Source of the DNA: Nocardia arthritidis
GTDB taxonomy: Bacteria > Actinomycetota > Actinomycetes > Mycobacteriales > Mycobacteriaceae
DNA length: 64,000 bases
Assembly (NCBI RefSeq): GCF_011801145.1
Contig: NZ_CP046172.1
Location: 8,804,001 to 8,868,000, forward strand
Reading direction: 5' to 3'
Shown: piece after piece, positions 45,370-54,641 of the stretch
Layout: every line of letters starts with the position of its first letter
Position numbering within the stretch: position 1 is the first letter of the stretch
Notes under the pieces: model-generated
The model's database searches: none
What the model saw: the letters and a program-made list of their open reading frames with translations, nothing else
Told to the model about the DNA's origin: nothing
Position numbers and translations under genes: made by a program

Positions 45370-46410
45370 ATGAATTCCTTCACCGCTACCAGAGCCCGCA
45401 GCGACCAGCTGGCCGCCGATGTCGCCGCCCACCCGGACCGCTACCGCATCCTCACCGGTGAACGCCCGACCGGCCCACTGCATCTCGGCCACTACTTCGG
45501 CACCATCGCCGAACGGGTACGGCTGCACGGGCGCGGCGTCGACACCTTCATCATCCTGGCCGACTACCAGGTCATCACCGACCGCGACGGAATCGGGCAG
45601 GTCCGCGACAACGTCTACGGCGCGGTTATGGACTACCTTGCCGCGGGCATAGATCCGGAAACCGCGACGATCTTCACCCACTCCGCGGTCCCCGCGCTGA
45701 ACCAGCTGATTCTGCCGTTCCTCAGCCTGGTCACCGAGGCCGAACTCCATCGCAACCCCACCGTCAAGGCCGAACACAGCGCATCGGGGCGGGCATTGAG
45801 CGCGCTGCTGCTGACCTATCCGGTGCATCAGGCCGCCGACATCCTTTTCTGCAAGGGGAATCTGGTGCCGGTCGGCAAGGACAACCTGCCGCACGTCGAG
45901 CTGACCAGGGTGCTGGCCCGCCGATTCAACGATCGCTACGGCAAGGTATTTCCGGAGCCCGATGCGCTGCTCACCAGCGCACCGGAGGTGCCGGGCCTGG
46001 ACGGCAGGAAGATGTCCAAGAGCTACGGGAACGCGATCACGCTCGGCATGACAGCCGACGAGACCGCGGCCGTCATCCGGCGCGCCCCGACCGACTCGGA
46101 ACGCCGCATCACCTTCGATCCCCAAGGGCGCCCGGGCATTTCGGCGCTGCTGAGCACCGCCGCACTGTGCGTCGGCATCGATGAGCACACGCTCGCCGAC
46201 CAGATCGGCGACCGCGGCGCGGGCGCGCTCAAACAGCGAACAACCGAATTGGTGAACGACTACTTCGCCGCCCATCGCCGCCGCCGCGCGGACCTGGCGC
46301 GGCAGCCGGATCTGGTGCGCGACATCCTGCGCGCCGGGAACGGGCGGGCCAACGCGATCGCCGAGCGGACCCTCGACGAGGTGCGCGCGGCCATGGGCAC
46401 CAGCTACTGA
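45370..46410 (+). CDS. trpS: Tryptophanyl-tRNA synthetase
   Basis: TrpRS charges tRNA-Trp. The 346-residue class I synthetase has PTGPLHLGHYFG (HIGH motif as HLGH) near residue 36, the Trp-pocket region LLTYPVHQAADIL, GKDNLPHVELTR and the KMSKS loop in GRKMSKSYGN. ATG 45370 has AGGAG seven bases upstream. It is led by a Trp-codon attenuator and followed 39 bases later by kynA. Actinomycetes often have a second TrpRS that is induced on Trp limitation or resists indolmycin; whether this is that copy cannot be told here. Confidence 0.94.
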   Translation: MNSFTATRARSDQLAADVAAHPDRYRILTGERPTGPLHLGHYFGTIAERVRLHGRGVDTFIILADYQVITDRDGIGQVRDNVYGAVMDYLAAGIDPETATIFTHSAVPALNQLILPFLSLVTEAELHRNPTVKAEHSASGRALSALLLTYPVHQAADILFCKGNLVPVGKDNLPHVELTRVLARRFNDRYGKVFPEPDALLTSAPEVPGLDGRKMSKSYGNAITLGMTADETAAVIRRAPTDSERRITFDPQGRPGISALLSTAALCVGIDEHTLADQIGDRGAGALKQRTTELVNDYFAAHRRRRADLARQPDLVRDILRAGNGRANAIAERTLDEVRAAMGTSY

Positions 46411-46449
46411 TCCGCCGCGCCGAGCCGGAATTTCCAGCATGATCGTCCA

Positions 46450-47262
46450 ATGGCACAAAATGCTGATTCGACAACCACCGCGACACCGGCGTTGACCTAC
46501 GGTTCGTATCTTGCGCTGGACGAACTCCTGAACGCCCAGCACCCGCGCTCGGACGAGCACGACGAGCTGCTGTTCATCGTCATCCACCAGGTGTACGAGT
46601 TGTGGTTCAAACAGCTGCTGCACGAACTGGGCCTGCTGCAGCAGAAGCTGGCGGCGGGCGACACGCCGCACGCGCTGCACACGCTGAAGCGGATCCTGAC
46701 CATCCTCAAGGTGGTCGTCGCGCAGATCGACGTGCTGGAGACGATGACACCCCGGCAGTTCGCCGGTTTCCGCGCCCGGCTCGCCGCATCGAGCGGATTC
46801 CAGTCGGCGCAGTTCCGTGAGCTGGAGGCGGTGCTCGGCCGCCGGGATACCGCGGCGTTCGCGCACTATCCGGCGGACAGCACGGGCCGGGCGCGGATCG
46901 AGGCGGCGATGGCGCGGCCGTCGCTGTACGACTCGTTCCTGCACTATCTGGCTAAGCAAGGCTATCCGGTCCCGGCCGGGTGGCTCGAGCGCGATGTTCG
47001 CGAATCCGCAACGCCCGCACCGGAATTGCAAGAGATTCTGCTGCGCGTCTACGCCGACGACGGCGGCCCGGCCCAGGTGGCCGAGCGGCTCGTCGACGTG
47101 GACGAGGGGCTGCAGGAGTGGCGCTACCGGCACGTGATGATGGTGCGGCGCACCATCGGCGACAAGCCGGGCACCGGCGGCTCCTCCGGCGCGGATTACC
47201 TGCGCGGCACACTTTTCCGGCCGGTATTCGCCGACCTCTGGGCGGTTCGGAGCCGCCTGTGA
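46450..47262 (+). CDS. kynA: Tryptophan 2,3-dioxygenase
   Basis: This haem enzyme opens the indole ring of tryptophan to N-formylkynurenine, the first step of the kynurenine pathway. The 270-residue protein has the TDO signature LTYGSYLALDELLNAQHP, EHDELLFIVIHQVYELWFKQ (substrate-binding region; core FIVIHQVYELWFK), MTPRQFAGFRARL, SSGFQS and the C-terminal IGDKPGTGGSSGADYL. It is downstream of trpS and coupled to kynU by a GTGA overlap. The intermediate formamidase (kynB) is not in the window. Confidence 0.95.
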   Translation: MAQNADSTTTATPALTYGSYLALDELLNAQHPRSDEHDELLFIVIHQVYELWFKQLLHELGLLQQKLAAGDTPHALHTLKRILTILKVVVAQIDVLETMTPRQFAGFRARLAASSGFQSAQFRELEAVLGRRDTAAFAHYPADSTGRARIEAAMARPSLYDSFLHYLAKQGYPVPAGWLERDVRESATPAPELQEILLRVYADDGGPAQVAERLVDVDEGLQEWRYRHVMMVRRTIGDKPGTGGSSGADYLRGTLFRPVFADLWAVRSRL

Positions 47263-48461
47263 TCACGCTCGAAGACCTACGCGGCACCCCGAACGCGTTG
47301 GCCCCGCACTATTCTCGCTTCCGAGTGGACGAACGGGCGCTGCTCACCGGACATTCCCATCAGGCGTGGCCCGATGTGGCGCTGCGCGGGCAGATCGAGG
47401 CGTTCACCGATGCCGCCGATGCGGTGGATGCCAAGTGGGACCGCGCATTTCGCAAGGCCGACGCGGTGAAGGACGGATTCCGGCGGATATTCGGCGATCC
47501 CGCGGCGGAACTCGCACTGAGCGCGAATACCCACGAGCTCGTCGTACGGTTCCTGTCCAGCCTCGACTTGCGCGCGCGACCACGCCTGGTCACCACCGCC
47601 GGTGAATTCCACAGCATTCGACGGCAATTGGCACGGCTCGCGGAGGCGGGCATCGAAATCGTCCGGCTGCCAACCGATCCGGTCGAGACGCTGGCCGAAC
47701 GGTTGGCCGCGGCGATCGACGACCGAACGGCGGCCGTACTCGTCTCGGCGGTGCTGTTCGAAACCTCGCGCATAGTCCCGCAACTCGGCGAGCTGGCCGA
47801 GCGCTGCGCGCACCTCGGCGTCGAGGCGCTGGTCGACGCGTATCACGCGCTCGGCGTCGTACCCTTCTCCGTGCCCGAACTGGGTTTGACCGAGGCCTGG
47901 CTGGTGGGCGGCGGCTACAAGTACCTGCAGCTCGGCGAGGGCAACTGCTTCCTGCGCGTGCCACCGCACGCGCGGGATTACCGGCCGGTGATCACCGGCT
48001 GGTACGCGGAATACGGCGAACTGTCCGCCGGACGCGACGACGATCTGGTGAACTACGCGCCGGGCGGAAACCGCTTCGCGGGCGCGACCTACGATCCGAC
48101 CAGCCACTACCGGGCCACCCAGGTATTCGACTTCTTCGCCGAACACGGACTGGACCCGGCCCTGCTGCGCCGAATCTCGTTGCACCAGAACGAATTACTG
48201 GCGCAGCGCTTCGACGGTCTCGATGCGCCGCCGGACCTGATCGACCGGGATCGCCGCGCGCCCCGCACCGCGTTCGGCGGCTTTCTCGCGCTGCGCACGC
48301 CCCGCGCCGCCGAGCTGCGCAATGCGCTCGCCAAGCGCGGCGTATCCACCGACAGCCGCGGTGATTATCTGAGATTCGGTCCCGCACCGTATCTTTCGGA
48401 CCTCCAGCTGGAATCCGCGATAGCCGCGCTCGGCGACGCACTGCGCACGCTCCGGCCGTGA
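47259..48461 (+). CDS. kynU: Kynureninase
   Basis: Kynureninase cleaves kynurenine to anthranilate and alanine with PLP. The 400-residue fold-type I protein shows GHSHQAWPDVA, LSANTHELVVRFLSS, VDAYHALGVVPF and the PLP-lysine strand LVGGGYKYLQLGEGNCF (core GGGYKYLQLGEG), followed by GWYAEYGE and TYDPTSHYRA. GTG 47259 overlaps the kynA stop. Together kynA and kynU would convert tryptophan to anthranilate, a precursor of tryptophan itself, of quinolines or of siderophore-like products. Confidence 0.93.
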   Translation: MITLEDLRGTPNALAPHYSRFRVDERALLTGHSHQAWPDVALRGQIEAFTDAADAVDAKWDRAFRKADAVKDGFRRIFGDPAAELALSANTHELVVRFLSSLDLRARPRLVTTAGEFHSIRRQLARLAEAGIEIVRLPTDPVETLAERLAAAIDDRTAAVLVSAVLFETSRIVPQLGELAERCAHLGVEALVDAYHALGVVPFSVPELGLTEAWLVGGGYKYLQLGEGNCFLRVPPHARDYRPVITGWYAEYGELSAGRDDDLVNYAPGGNRFAGATYDPTSHYRATQVFDFFAEHGLDPALLRRISLHQNELLAQRFDGLDAPPDLIDRDRRAPRTAFGGFLALRTPRAAELRNALAKRGVSTDSRGDYLRFGPAPYLSDLQLESAIAALGDALRTLRP

Positions 48462-48620
48462 GCACCGGGCCCGGTCGCCACCCGACGGCCGGGCCCGCAG
48501 TCCTCGTCCGCGGGCCGCAGCACGGTCCGGCGCGCCCGCGACCGCCCGAGCGACCGGGAACAACAGAGTTAGCCGGGGTGTTGCTTATAGCCGGAGCATT
48601 GACGAAAGCGAGGGACGACC

Positions 48621-49325
48621 GTGCGGGTCGAGATCTGGACCGATATCAACTGCCCGTTCTGCTACCTGGGCAAACGGCGATTCGAGGAGGCGCTCGCCGA
48701 CTTCCCGGACCGTGCGGCCGTCGAGGTGGTGCACCGCTCGTTCGAGCTGGATCCCGGATTGCCCGCGGACGAGACCGGGCCGGTCATCGCGAAGATCGCC
48801 CGCAAATACGGGATCAGCGAGGCGCACGCCGCGGCCAACGAGCGCGGCATCGGCGCGCAGGCCGCACAGCTCGGCCTGCCGTATCTGACCGATGGCCGCG
48901 ACTACGGCAACTCCTTCGATATGCACCGCCTGCTGCATTTCGCGCGGGAACAGGGCAGGCAGGAGGCGCTGCTCGACGCCCTGTATCGCGCGAATTTCGC
49001 TGAAACGGAACACCTTTTCGGTGATACGGAGCGTTTGGTCGGCGTCGCGGTGGCCGCGGGCTTCGACGAGACCGAGGTCCGCGCGGTGCTGGCCGATCCG
49101 GCCGCATACGCCGACGCGGTCCGCACCGACGAGCGCGAGGCGGCCGAGCTCGGCGCCACCGGTGTCCCGTTCTTCGTCTTCGACAATAAATACGGTGTCT
49201 CCGGCGCCCAGCCGTCGGCCGTCTTCACCCAGGCGCTCGAACAGGCCTGGTCCGAACGCGAACCCGCGGTCCAACTGCTCGCCGAGGGCGACGCCTGCGG
49301 ACCCGACGGGTGCGCGCTGAACTGA
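48621..49325 (+). CDS. DsbA-family oxidoreductase, FrnE-like
   Basis: The 234-residue cytoplasmic protein has a thioredoxin fold with CPFC at residues 11-14 (WTDINCPFCYLGKRRFEEAL), a long helical insertion and the cis-proline loop ATGVPFFVFDNKYGVSGAQP, which is the FrnE / DsbA-like 2-hydroxychromene isomerase group. It ends with a second cysteine pair, CGPDGC, typical of actinobacterial FrnE. Role: disulfide exchange, often in polyketide tailoring or oxidative stress. GTG 48621 is the start. It abuts the convergent SDR gene with no gap. Confidence 0.87.
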   Translation: MRVEIWTDINCPFCYLGKRRFEEALADFPDRAAVEVVHRSFELDPGLPADETGPVIAKIARKYGISEAHAAANERGIGAQAAQLGLPYLTDGRDYGNSFDMHRLLHFAREQGRQEALLDALYRANFAETEHLFGDTERLVGVAVAAGFDETEVRAVLADPAAYADAVRTDEREAAELGATGVPFFVFDNKYGVSGAQPSAVFTQALEQAWSEREPAVQLLAEGDACGPDGCALN

Positions 49326-50048
49326 TCAGCGCCCGCCGAGGCTGCCGCCGCCGTCGACGTCCAGCACCTGGCCGGTGATGTATCCGGCGTCGTCCGAGAG
49401 CAGGAACGCGGTGGCGGCGGCGACATCGTCGGGTGTGCCGAGGCGGCCCATCGGGATGGACGCGAGCGCGGCCGCCTCGCCGGCACTGCCCCGCGGGCGC
49501 GCCCGGTAGAACAGTTCGGTGCCGATCGGTCCCGGCGCGACCGCATTCGAGGTGATGCCGTCCGCGGCCAGTTCGAGCGCCCAGGTTCGGGTGCAGCCGA
49601 CCAGTGCGCTCTTGGCCGCGGAGTACGAGGTGCGCTCTCGCGCGCCGTAAACCGCGCGCGAGACGATATTCACGATCCGGCCGAAATGCCTTGTGCGCAT
49701 GCCGGGTACGAGCGCCTGCACGATCTGCGCCGACGCGCGCACGGTGACCTCCCACACCAGTCGCATGGTCGCCAGGTCGAGCTCATCGATCGGCTGCGGC
49801 TCGGCGATACCCGCATTGTTCACCACCCGGCTCACCGAATACCGCTCGGCGATCGTCCGCAACGCCCGCGCGGTATCGTCGGTATCCGCGAGGTCGCAGC
49901 GCACGAATTCACCCGGGAAATCCGGCCCCGGCGCACTCCGCCCGACGCCGATCACCCGGTAACCGGCCGTGGCGAGCCGATGTGTGATGGCCAGGCCGAT
50001 CCCACCCGTCGCACCGGTTACCAATACATCCGATGAATTGTCGCCCAT
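49326..50048 (-). CDS. SDR-family oxidoreductase, FabG-like
   Basis: The 240-residue short-chain dehydrogenase has TGATGGIGLAIT, VNNAGIAEPQ, catalytic Ser in NIVSRAVYG and Tyr/Lys in SYSAAKSALVG, and ends YITGQVLDVDGGGSLGG. Acidic-residue position after strand 2 (GVGRSAP) suggests NADPH use. The substrate is not evident. Gene tail to tail with the FrnE-like gene. Confidence 0.85.
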   Translation of the reverse strand: MGDNSSDVLVTGATGGIGLAITHRLATAGYRVIGVGRSAPGPDFPGEFVRCDLADTDDTARALRTIAERYSVSRVVNNAGIAEPQPIDELDLATMRLVWEVTVRASAQIVQALVPGMRTRHFGRIVNIVSRAVYGARERTSYSAAKSALVGCTRTWALELAADGITSNAVAPGPIGTELFYRARPRGSAGEAAALASIPMGRLGTPDDVAAATAFLLSDDAGYITGQVLDVDGGGSLGGR

Positions 50049-50203
50049 GGGCCGATTCTGGCACAGCGCAAAGCCTCTCGACCGCCATGGTGACGCGGGT
50101 AACCCGTCTCACGCAGGAGCCCGGCGCGGGCCGACGGCGCCCGAACCGGTCCGTCGGCTCGCTTTGGTCTCCACCGTGCAATAACGACGAAACCCCTTTC
50201 GGC

Positions 50204-50737
50204 TCAACAGGTACCAAGCGCGGCACGCACGGCATCCAGGTGCCCCTGTACGATCGGCCCCGCCTGCTCGGCCAGGATCCGCACATCCGCCGACTGCCCG
50301 GTGGCGACCTCCTGGTTACCGGCGCTCAGCGCGGCCAGGTGGCCGGACTCCTGAGCCCGCAACCAGTTGATGTCGAAATCGCGGCCCATCTTCGGCACCG
50401 TGACCATCAGCGTCCGCATCTGATCGGAATCGGGCATCATCGGCAGCATGACGCCGTACCGTGCGGCCACCGTCGTGACCATGCCGTCCAGCCGAGTGTG
50501 ATCGCGGACCAACATGGGCGCCAGATCCCGGATCGCCGGGCAGGACGACATCGCGGCGGCCCGCGCGCTCAGCGCGATTTCGGCCATATTCGTCTGATGC
50601 GCGGCACTCAGAAAGTTCTGATCCTGTTGCGACACAGTCGGACCGGCGGCCGGACCGGCATTCGCCGCACCGGCGGCGCCGACGCCGACCGCTGCGGCAC
50701 ACAGTCCGACGGCCATCGCCCGTGACAGAGTTCCCAT
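50204..50737 (-). CDS. Exported DUF4142 protein
   Basis: The 177-residue protein begins with a signal peptide (MGTLSRAMAVGLCAAAVGVG, cleavage after ANA) and continues with the ferritin-like four-helix DUF4142 pattern: SQQDQNFLSAAHQTNMAEIALS, LAPMLVRDHTRLDGMV and FDINWLRAQESGHLAALS. The family is extracytoplasmic; function is unknown, with some members tied to envelope stress. ATG 50737 follows AGGAGGT. It is divergent from the M28 gene. Confidence 0.83.
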   Translation of the reverse strand: MGTLSRAMAVGLCAAAVGVGAAGAANAGPAAGPTVSQQDQNFLSAAHQTNMAEIALSARAAAMSSCPAIRDLAPMLVRDHTRLDGMVTTVAARYGVMLPMMPDSDQMRTLMVTVPKMGRDFDINWLRAQESGHLAALSAGNQEVATGQSADVRILAEQAGPIVQGHLDAVRAALGTC

Positions 50738-50888
50738 ACTGACCTCCTGGTGGATAACGGCTCCCCGCGGCGCGATTACCCCACATCCCCCGCCATACAC
50801 CGCCTGCCGAAACCCCTGGCAGACCGCGAACTATCCGCTCGTCCGCTACGGTTGATCCCGAGTCGCACCTGCCGAACAGGAGAGGCCG

Positions 50889-52280
50889 ATGCCGAACGAC
50901 CGGACCGACGGTGTACCGACCGAGCAGACCATCGCCTCCTGGATCGAACAGCTCGTCGAGCTCGGTATCCGCAGACCCGGCTACCCCGCCGACGACGCGG
51001 CGGCCGCGGCGATCGCCGACCACCTGCGCACCTTCGGACTGGAAGACGTGCGCCTCGAACCGATTTCGGTCCCGCACTGGGAGCCGGTCGACTGGTCGCT
51101 GCGGGCGACTCCGGCCGGCGGCGAGCCGCGCGATCTCCCCTGCTTCCCGCTGCCCTTCTCCGCGCCGACACCCGGCATCGAGGCCGAGCTCGCCGCCTTC
51201 GACGCCGAGCAACCACATTCCACCGCAGGCAAAGTCGCGCTCTGCGAGATCGAAATGCTGTCCGCGCCCGCGGATCTGCTGGTGACCGCCGGCAGCGCGC
51301 CCGCCGATCCGGCGGGCCGGGTATACGACCCGGACGACACGCTCGCCGGTACCACCCAGCTCCTCCCGTTCAGCCCGGCATGGCACGACGTCATGGAACC
51401 GGCGGCGGCCGCGGGCGCCGTCGCCTTCATCGGCGGCCTCACCGGCTATATCGGCGACTCGTACGAGTACTACGTGCCCTACGACGCCAAAGCTCGCCCG
51501 ATTCCGGGGGTTTGGGTGCGCGCGTCCGACGCGGCATGGCTGCGTGCGCAACTCGGAGTCGGGTCGGTCCACGTCCGGCTCGAGATCGAATCCAACACGG
51601 GGACAAGGCAATCGAGCAATGTCGTTGGCGAACTGCCCGGCGCCGACGCCGAGCGGGTGATCATCGGCTCGCATCACGACGGCCCGTGGGAGTCGGCGGT
51701 CGAGGACGCGAGCGGTGTCGCGCTGGTACTCGCTCAGGCGGCCTACTGGGCGCGCCGTCCGGCCGAAAAGCGGCCGCACCGGCTGATTTTCGTGCTGCAC
51801 GGCGGCCATATGGCCGGTCTCGCGGGACCGCGCGCCTATGTCGCGGCACATCGCGCCGAACTCGATGCCACCGTGCTCGAGCTGCATCTCGAACATGCGG
51901 CGCTGGAATACCGGCAGACCGCCGACGGCGATTACCTGCCGACCGGCCTGCCGGAACCGCGCTGGTTCTGCACCAGCCGAATCCCGGTGCTGGAACGGGC
52001 GGTATCGGACGCCATCGTCGCGAACGATCTGCGCCGCTCGATGATTCTGGCGCCCGACGCCGTCGGCGCGCATCCGCCCACCGATGCCGGGCACTACCAC
52101 GACGCGGGTGTGCCGGTGGTCAACTTCATCACCACCCCGGCCTATCTGTTCGATCGGATGGATCGCCTCGACAAGATCGATTTCGCGGGCCTGGTGCCGC
52201 TCACCAGGGCCGCCATTCGAATCATCGAATCGACGGCGGGTATCGGCGCGGCGGAAATGCGCGAGCGGATGATTCGCTGA
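50889..52280 (+). CDS. M28-family peptidase-like protein with altered active site
   Basis: The 463-residue cytoplasmic protein has a PA-like insert (about residues 90-240) and an M28 aminopeptidase core. Metal ligands H262 and D264 (GSHHDGP) and D273 (EDASGV) are in place, and a late His lies in AGHYHDAGVPVV. Where M28 enzymes carry the Glu-Glu pair (base and zinc ligand), this one reads VLHGGHMAGL with G306-H307. So either His replaces one zinc ligand and the base is lost, or the chemistry differs. It stands alone, tail to tail with the hydroxyacyl-CoA dehydrogenase gene. Confidence 0.75.
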   Translation: MPNDRTDGVPTEQTIASWIEQLVELGIRRPGYPADDAAAAAIADHLRTFGLEDVRLEPISVPHWEPVDWSLRATPAGGEPRDLPCFPLPFSAPTPGIEAELAAFDAEQPHSTAGKVALCEIEMLSAPADLLVTAGSAPADPAGRVYDPDDTLAGTTQLLPFSPAWHDVMEPAAAAGAVAFIGGLTGYIGDSYEYYVPYDAKARPIPGVWVRASDAAWLRAQLGVGSVHVRLEIESNTGTRQSSNVVGELPGADAERVIIGSHHDGPWESAVEDASGVALVLAQAAYWARRPAEKRPHRLIFVLHGGHMAGLAGPRAYVAAHRAELDATVLELHLEHAALEYRQTADGDYLPTGLPEPRWFCTSRIPVLERAVSDAIVANDLRRSMILAPDAVGAHPPTDAGHYHDAGVPVVNFITTPAYLFDRMDRLDKIDFAGLVPLTRAAIRIIESTAGIGAAEMRERMIR

Positions 52281-53144
52281 TCAGTCTTCCGAATACCGGT
52301 AGAACCCCTCACCGGTGGCTATGCCCAATTTGCCCTTATCGATGTAGTTCTCCTTCAACCACGCCGCGAACCGCCGCCCCTGTTCATCGCCGTGCACCAT
52401 GATGTTGTACGGGGTGGTGAGCCCGATGACATCGAGTATCTGGAAGGGTCCGACGGGGGCGCCGGTCGCGATCCGCCAGGTCTCGTCCACGGTCGCCGGT
52501 TCGGCGTAGCCGTCCGCGCTGAGTTCCATCGCGGCGCGCAGCAGCGGGACCAGCAGCGAATTCAGTACGTAACCCGCCTTTTCCTTGTGCAGCTCGATCG
52601 GCACCATTCCAATCGCCTGGGCGAATTCGGACACCGTACGGAACACCTCCGGATCGGTATCGGGCGAGCCCATGATCTCGGCGGTATTGCGTTTCCACAC
52701 CTGATTCGCGAAATGCAGCGCGAGGAACCGGTCCGGTCGCCCGGTGGCGTCCTTGATCGCGCTCGGCAGCAGCGTCGACGAATTCGTTGCGAAAATGGTT
52801 CGCTCCGGCGCCAGTTCGCTCAGCTTCGCATATATTTCCTGTTTTATCTCCAGTACCTCGGGCACCGCCTCGATGACGAGATCGGCATCGCGCACCGCCG
52901 CGCCGAGATCGGCGACCAGCACGATGTCCGCCGCGGTCTGCTCGGCCTTCCCATCGCCGCCGCCGGGAACCTCCGCGCGATATGCCGCCGCGAGCGCGTC
53001 GAACCGGCTCCGCCCGGCCGCGAGCACGGCGTCATCGATGTCGTATGCGGTCACCTCGAAGCCGTGAAACGCCGTCTGGTACGCGATTTGTGAGCCGAGC
53101 ACCCCGGTCCCCAGCACCGTCACCCGGCGGATCTCCATCGCCAC
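52281..53144 (-). CDS. 3-hydroxyacyl-CoA dehydrogenase
   Basis: The 287-residue protein oxidises 3-hydroxyacyl-CoA with NAD (beta-oxidation or butanoate route). It shows the N-terminal Rossmann loop VTVLGTGVLGSQIAYQ, ADLVIEAVPEVLEIKQ, FATNSSTLLPS (catalytic Ser/Asn), LALHFANQVWK (catalytic His) and a C-terminal helical domain with GYVLNSLLVPLL. The start is GTG 53144 with AGGAG seven bases upstream. No other beta-oxidation gene is adjacent. Confidence 0.9.
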   Translation of the reverse strand: MAMEIRRVTVLGTGVLGSQIAYQTAFHGFEVTAYDIDDAVLAAGRSRFDALAAAYRAEVPGGGDGKAEQTAADIVLVADLGAAVRDADLVIEAVPEVLEIKQEIYAKLSELAPERTIFATNSSTLLPSAIKDATGRPDRFLALHFANQVWKRNTAEIMGSPDTDPEVFRTVSEFAQAIGMVPIELHKEKAGYVLNSLLVPLLRAAMELSADGYAEPATVDETWRIATGAPVGPFQILDVIGLTTPYNIMVHGDEQGRRFAAWLKENYIDKGKLGIATGEGFYRYSED

Positions 53145-53445
53145 CGATCACTCCTTTCGAAAGCCGAAACAACGCTGTCGCCTCATCTTCGTCCATCGGT
53201 CGCCGTCGGCGCAGATCGATCGCCGGCCGTATGAGGGTGTGCCGCACCCGACAGCTGGTGCGTACAGTCAGCTATCGAGGCGCGAAACACATTCGGCCAC
53301 AACATATTCGATCGGATCCCCCGAACGCTGGGGACACTTTTCCCAGTGCCACGGCATCTTCCGGCTGCCTGGTGAACCGGGCCCGCCCATAGCCTTTCGC
53401 GGACCCCGTCGCGATGGCGGGCCTGCGCGAGGAGCTTCGACGAAA
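53145..53445. other. Divergent promoter region
   Basis: The 301 bases between the hydroxyacyl-CoA dehydrogenase and glycosyltransferase starts hold no supported gene. A -10-like TACAGT occurs near 53264 on the plus strand. No clear palindrome was seen. Confidence 0.4.
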
Positions 53446-54282
53446 ATGCTGCTATCCGTTGTCATTCCGGTGCTGAACGAGGAGAACTGCATCGCCGCGA
53501 CCCTGGACCGGCTCACCGCGCAGGACACCATCGACGAGATCGTCGTCGTCGACAACGGCAGCACCGACGCGACACCGCGAATCGTGCGCGAGTACGCGCT
53601 GACCCACCCGCGGGTGGTGCTGGTGGCGGAGCCGAGGCGCGGTGTCGCGCGGGCCCGCAACACCGGATTCGACCACGCGAGCGGCGATTTCATCGGCCGG
53701 ACCGATGCCGATACACACGTCGCGCCCGACTGGGGCGAGGTCGTCGTGCGACATCTGACCGCGCACCCGGACACCGCCGCGCTGACCGGCATCACCACCT
53801 ATTACGACTCGCCAATCGGCTTTCTGTTGAAATTCGGTCTCTGGCTACAGAATCGGCGCGGCAAGCTGGGTGGCCCCGTCGGCAATATGCACGGTCCCAA
53901 TATGGCGATCCGCCGCACCGCCTGGCTGGAGGTCCGCGAGCAGACCGTCACCCGCCCGGATGTCATCGATGATCTGGACCTGGCGCTGTGCCTGTCGAAA
54001 CGCGGGCTGCACATAGAACAGTTGACGGATATGCGCGCCGAGACCTCCGCGCGCCGCCGCCGGACCAGTCCCCGCCGCTGGTGGCAGTTCCAGCTGTCGG
54101 GTCTGCGCACCATCGCCGGCCAGGGTTACCAGGTGAGCCCGCATCACCGAATGTTCGTCGTGGCCGCCTGGCTCGGCCACACCGCGCAGTGGCCGATCTA
54201 TCGGTTCTGGGATTTCGACGGCCGTCGCTTCACCCTCATCCCGGCGAAGGAGCGGCTGTTCCCGCTCAGCGCGGCGAATTGA
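53446..54282 (+). CDS. Family 2 glycosyltransferase
   Basis: The 278-residue GT-A enzyme starts MLLSVVIPVLNEENCIAATL and shows IVVVDNGSTDATPRIV, ARARNTGFDHASGDFIGRTDADTHV (DxD motif as DAD) and IDDLDLALCLSKRG, the acceptor-side acidic motif. No membrane helices are clear apart from weak C-terminal segments. It would transfer a sugar from a nucleotide donor to an unknown acceptor. ATG 53446 follows AGGAG; the open frame further upstream lacks homology. It overlaps the convergent small membrane gene by 17 bases. Confidence 0.86.
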   Translation: MLLSVVIPVLNEENCIAATLDRLTAQDTIDEIVVVDNGSTDATPRIVREYALTHPRVVLVAEPRRGVARARNTGFDHASGDFIGRTDADTHVAPDWGEVVVRHLTAHPDTAALTGITTYYDSPIGFLLKFGLWLQNRRGKLGGPVGNMHGPNMAIRRTAWLEVREQTVTRPDVIDDLDLALCLSKRGLHIEQLTDMRAETSARRRRTSPRRWWQFQLSGLRTIAGQGYQVSPHHRMFVVAAWLGHTAQWPIYRFWDFDGRRFTLIPAKERLFPLSAAN

Positions 54283-54550
54283 CTTCCGGCCGCGCGGCTT
54301 TCGCCCCTGCCGGACGGTGCAGCCAGCCTCCGATGCGCCGGTGCACGGCCGGTGTGACCAGGTAGGTCATGATCGGCACGACGATCAGCACCACCAGCAG
54401 GGTTCGCGCGGGAACTATCCAATGCGGAACGATCATGCCGACGAGCATCGAGACGAGGGTGACCACCGGATACAGCCCGGTGAAGCCGACCACCGCCAGC
54501 TTCCATTTCACCGGAGCAACCGAAACAGGCTGAGCCACAACATCTTCCAT
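54266..54550 (-). CDS. Small two-helix membrane protein
   Basis: The 94-residue product has two hydrophobic helices (WKLAVVGFTGLYPVVTLVSML and TLLVVLIVVPIMTYLV cores) and a basic tail RRIGGWLHR. The same domain occurs at the C-terminus of a group of antibiotic-biosynthesis-monooxygenase-like membrane proteins. Here it stands alone. ATG 54550 has GGAG upstream. It is divergent from a LysR regulator with about 90 bases between, so that regulator may control it. Confidence 0.65.
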   Translation of the reverse strand: MEDVVAQPVSVAPVKWKLAVVGFTGLYPVVTLVSMLVGMIVPHWIVPARTLLVVLIVVPIMTYLVTPAVHRRIGGWLHRPAGAKAARPEVNSPR

Positions 54551-54641
54551 TTCACGAACAACTCCTTGCACCAGATCGAATCTAGTGATCGCGCCGGATG
54601 CTGTGAAAGATCGAAATCCGCGGATTGAGTAATCTGGCGTT

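Noticed and set aside
48464..48475. ACCGGGCCCGGT palindrome after kynU
   Set aside because: A 12-base GC palindrome with no loop or T tract is common by chance in this composition; not called as a terminator.
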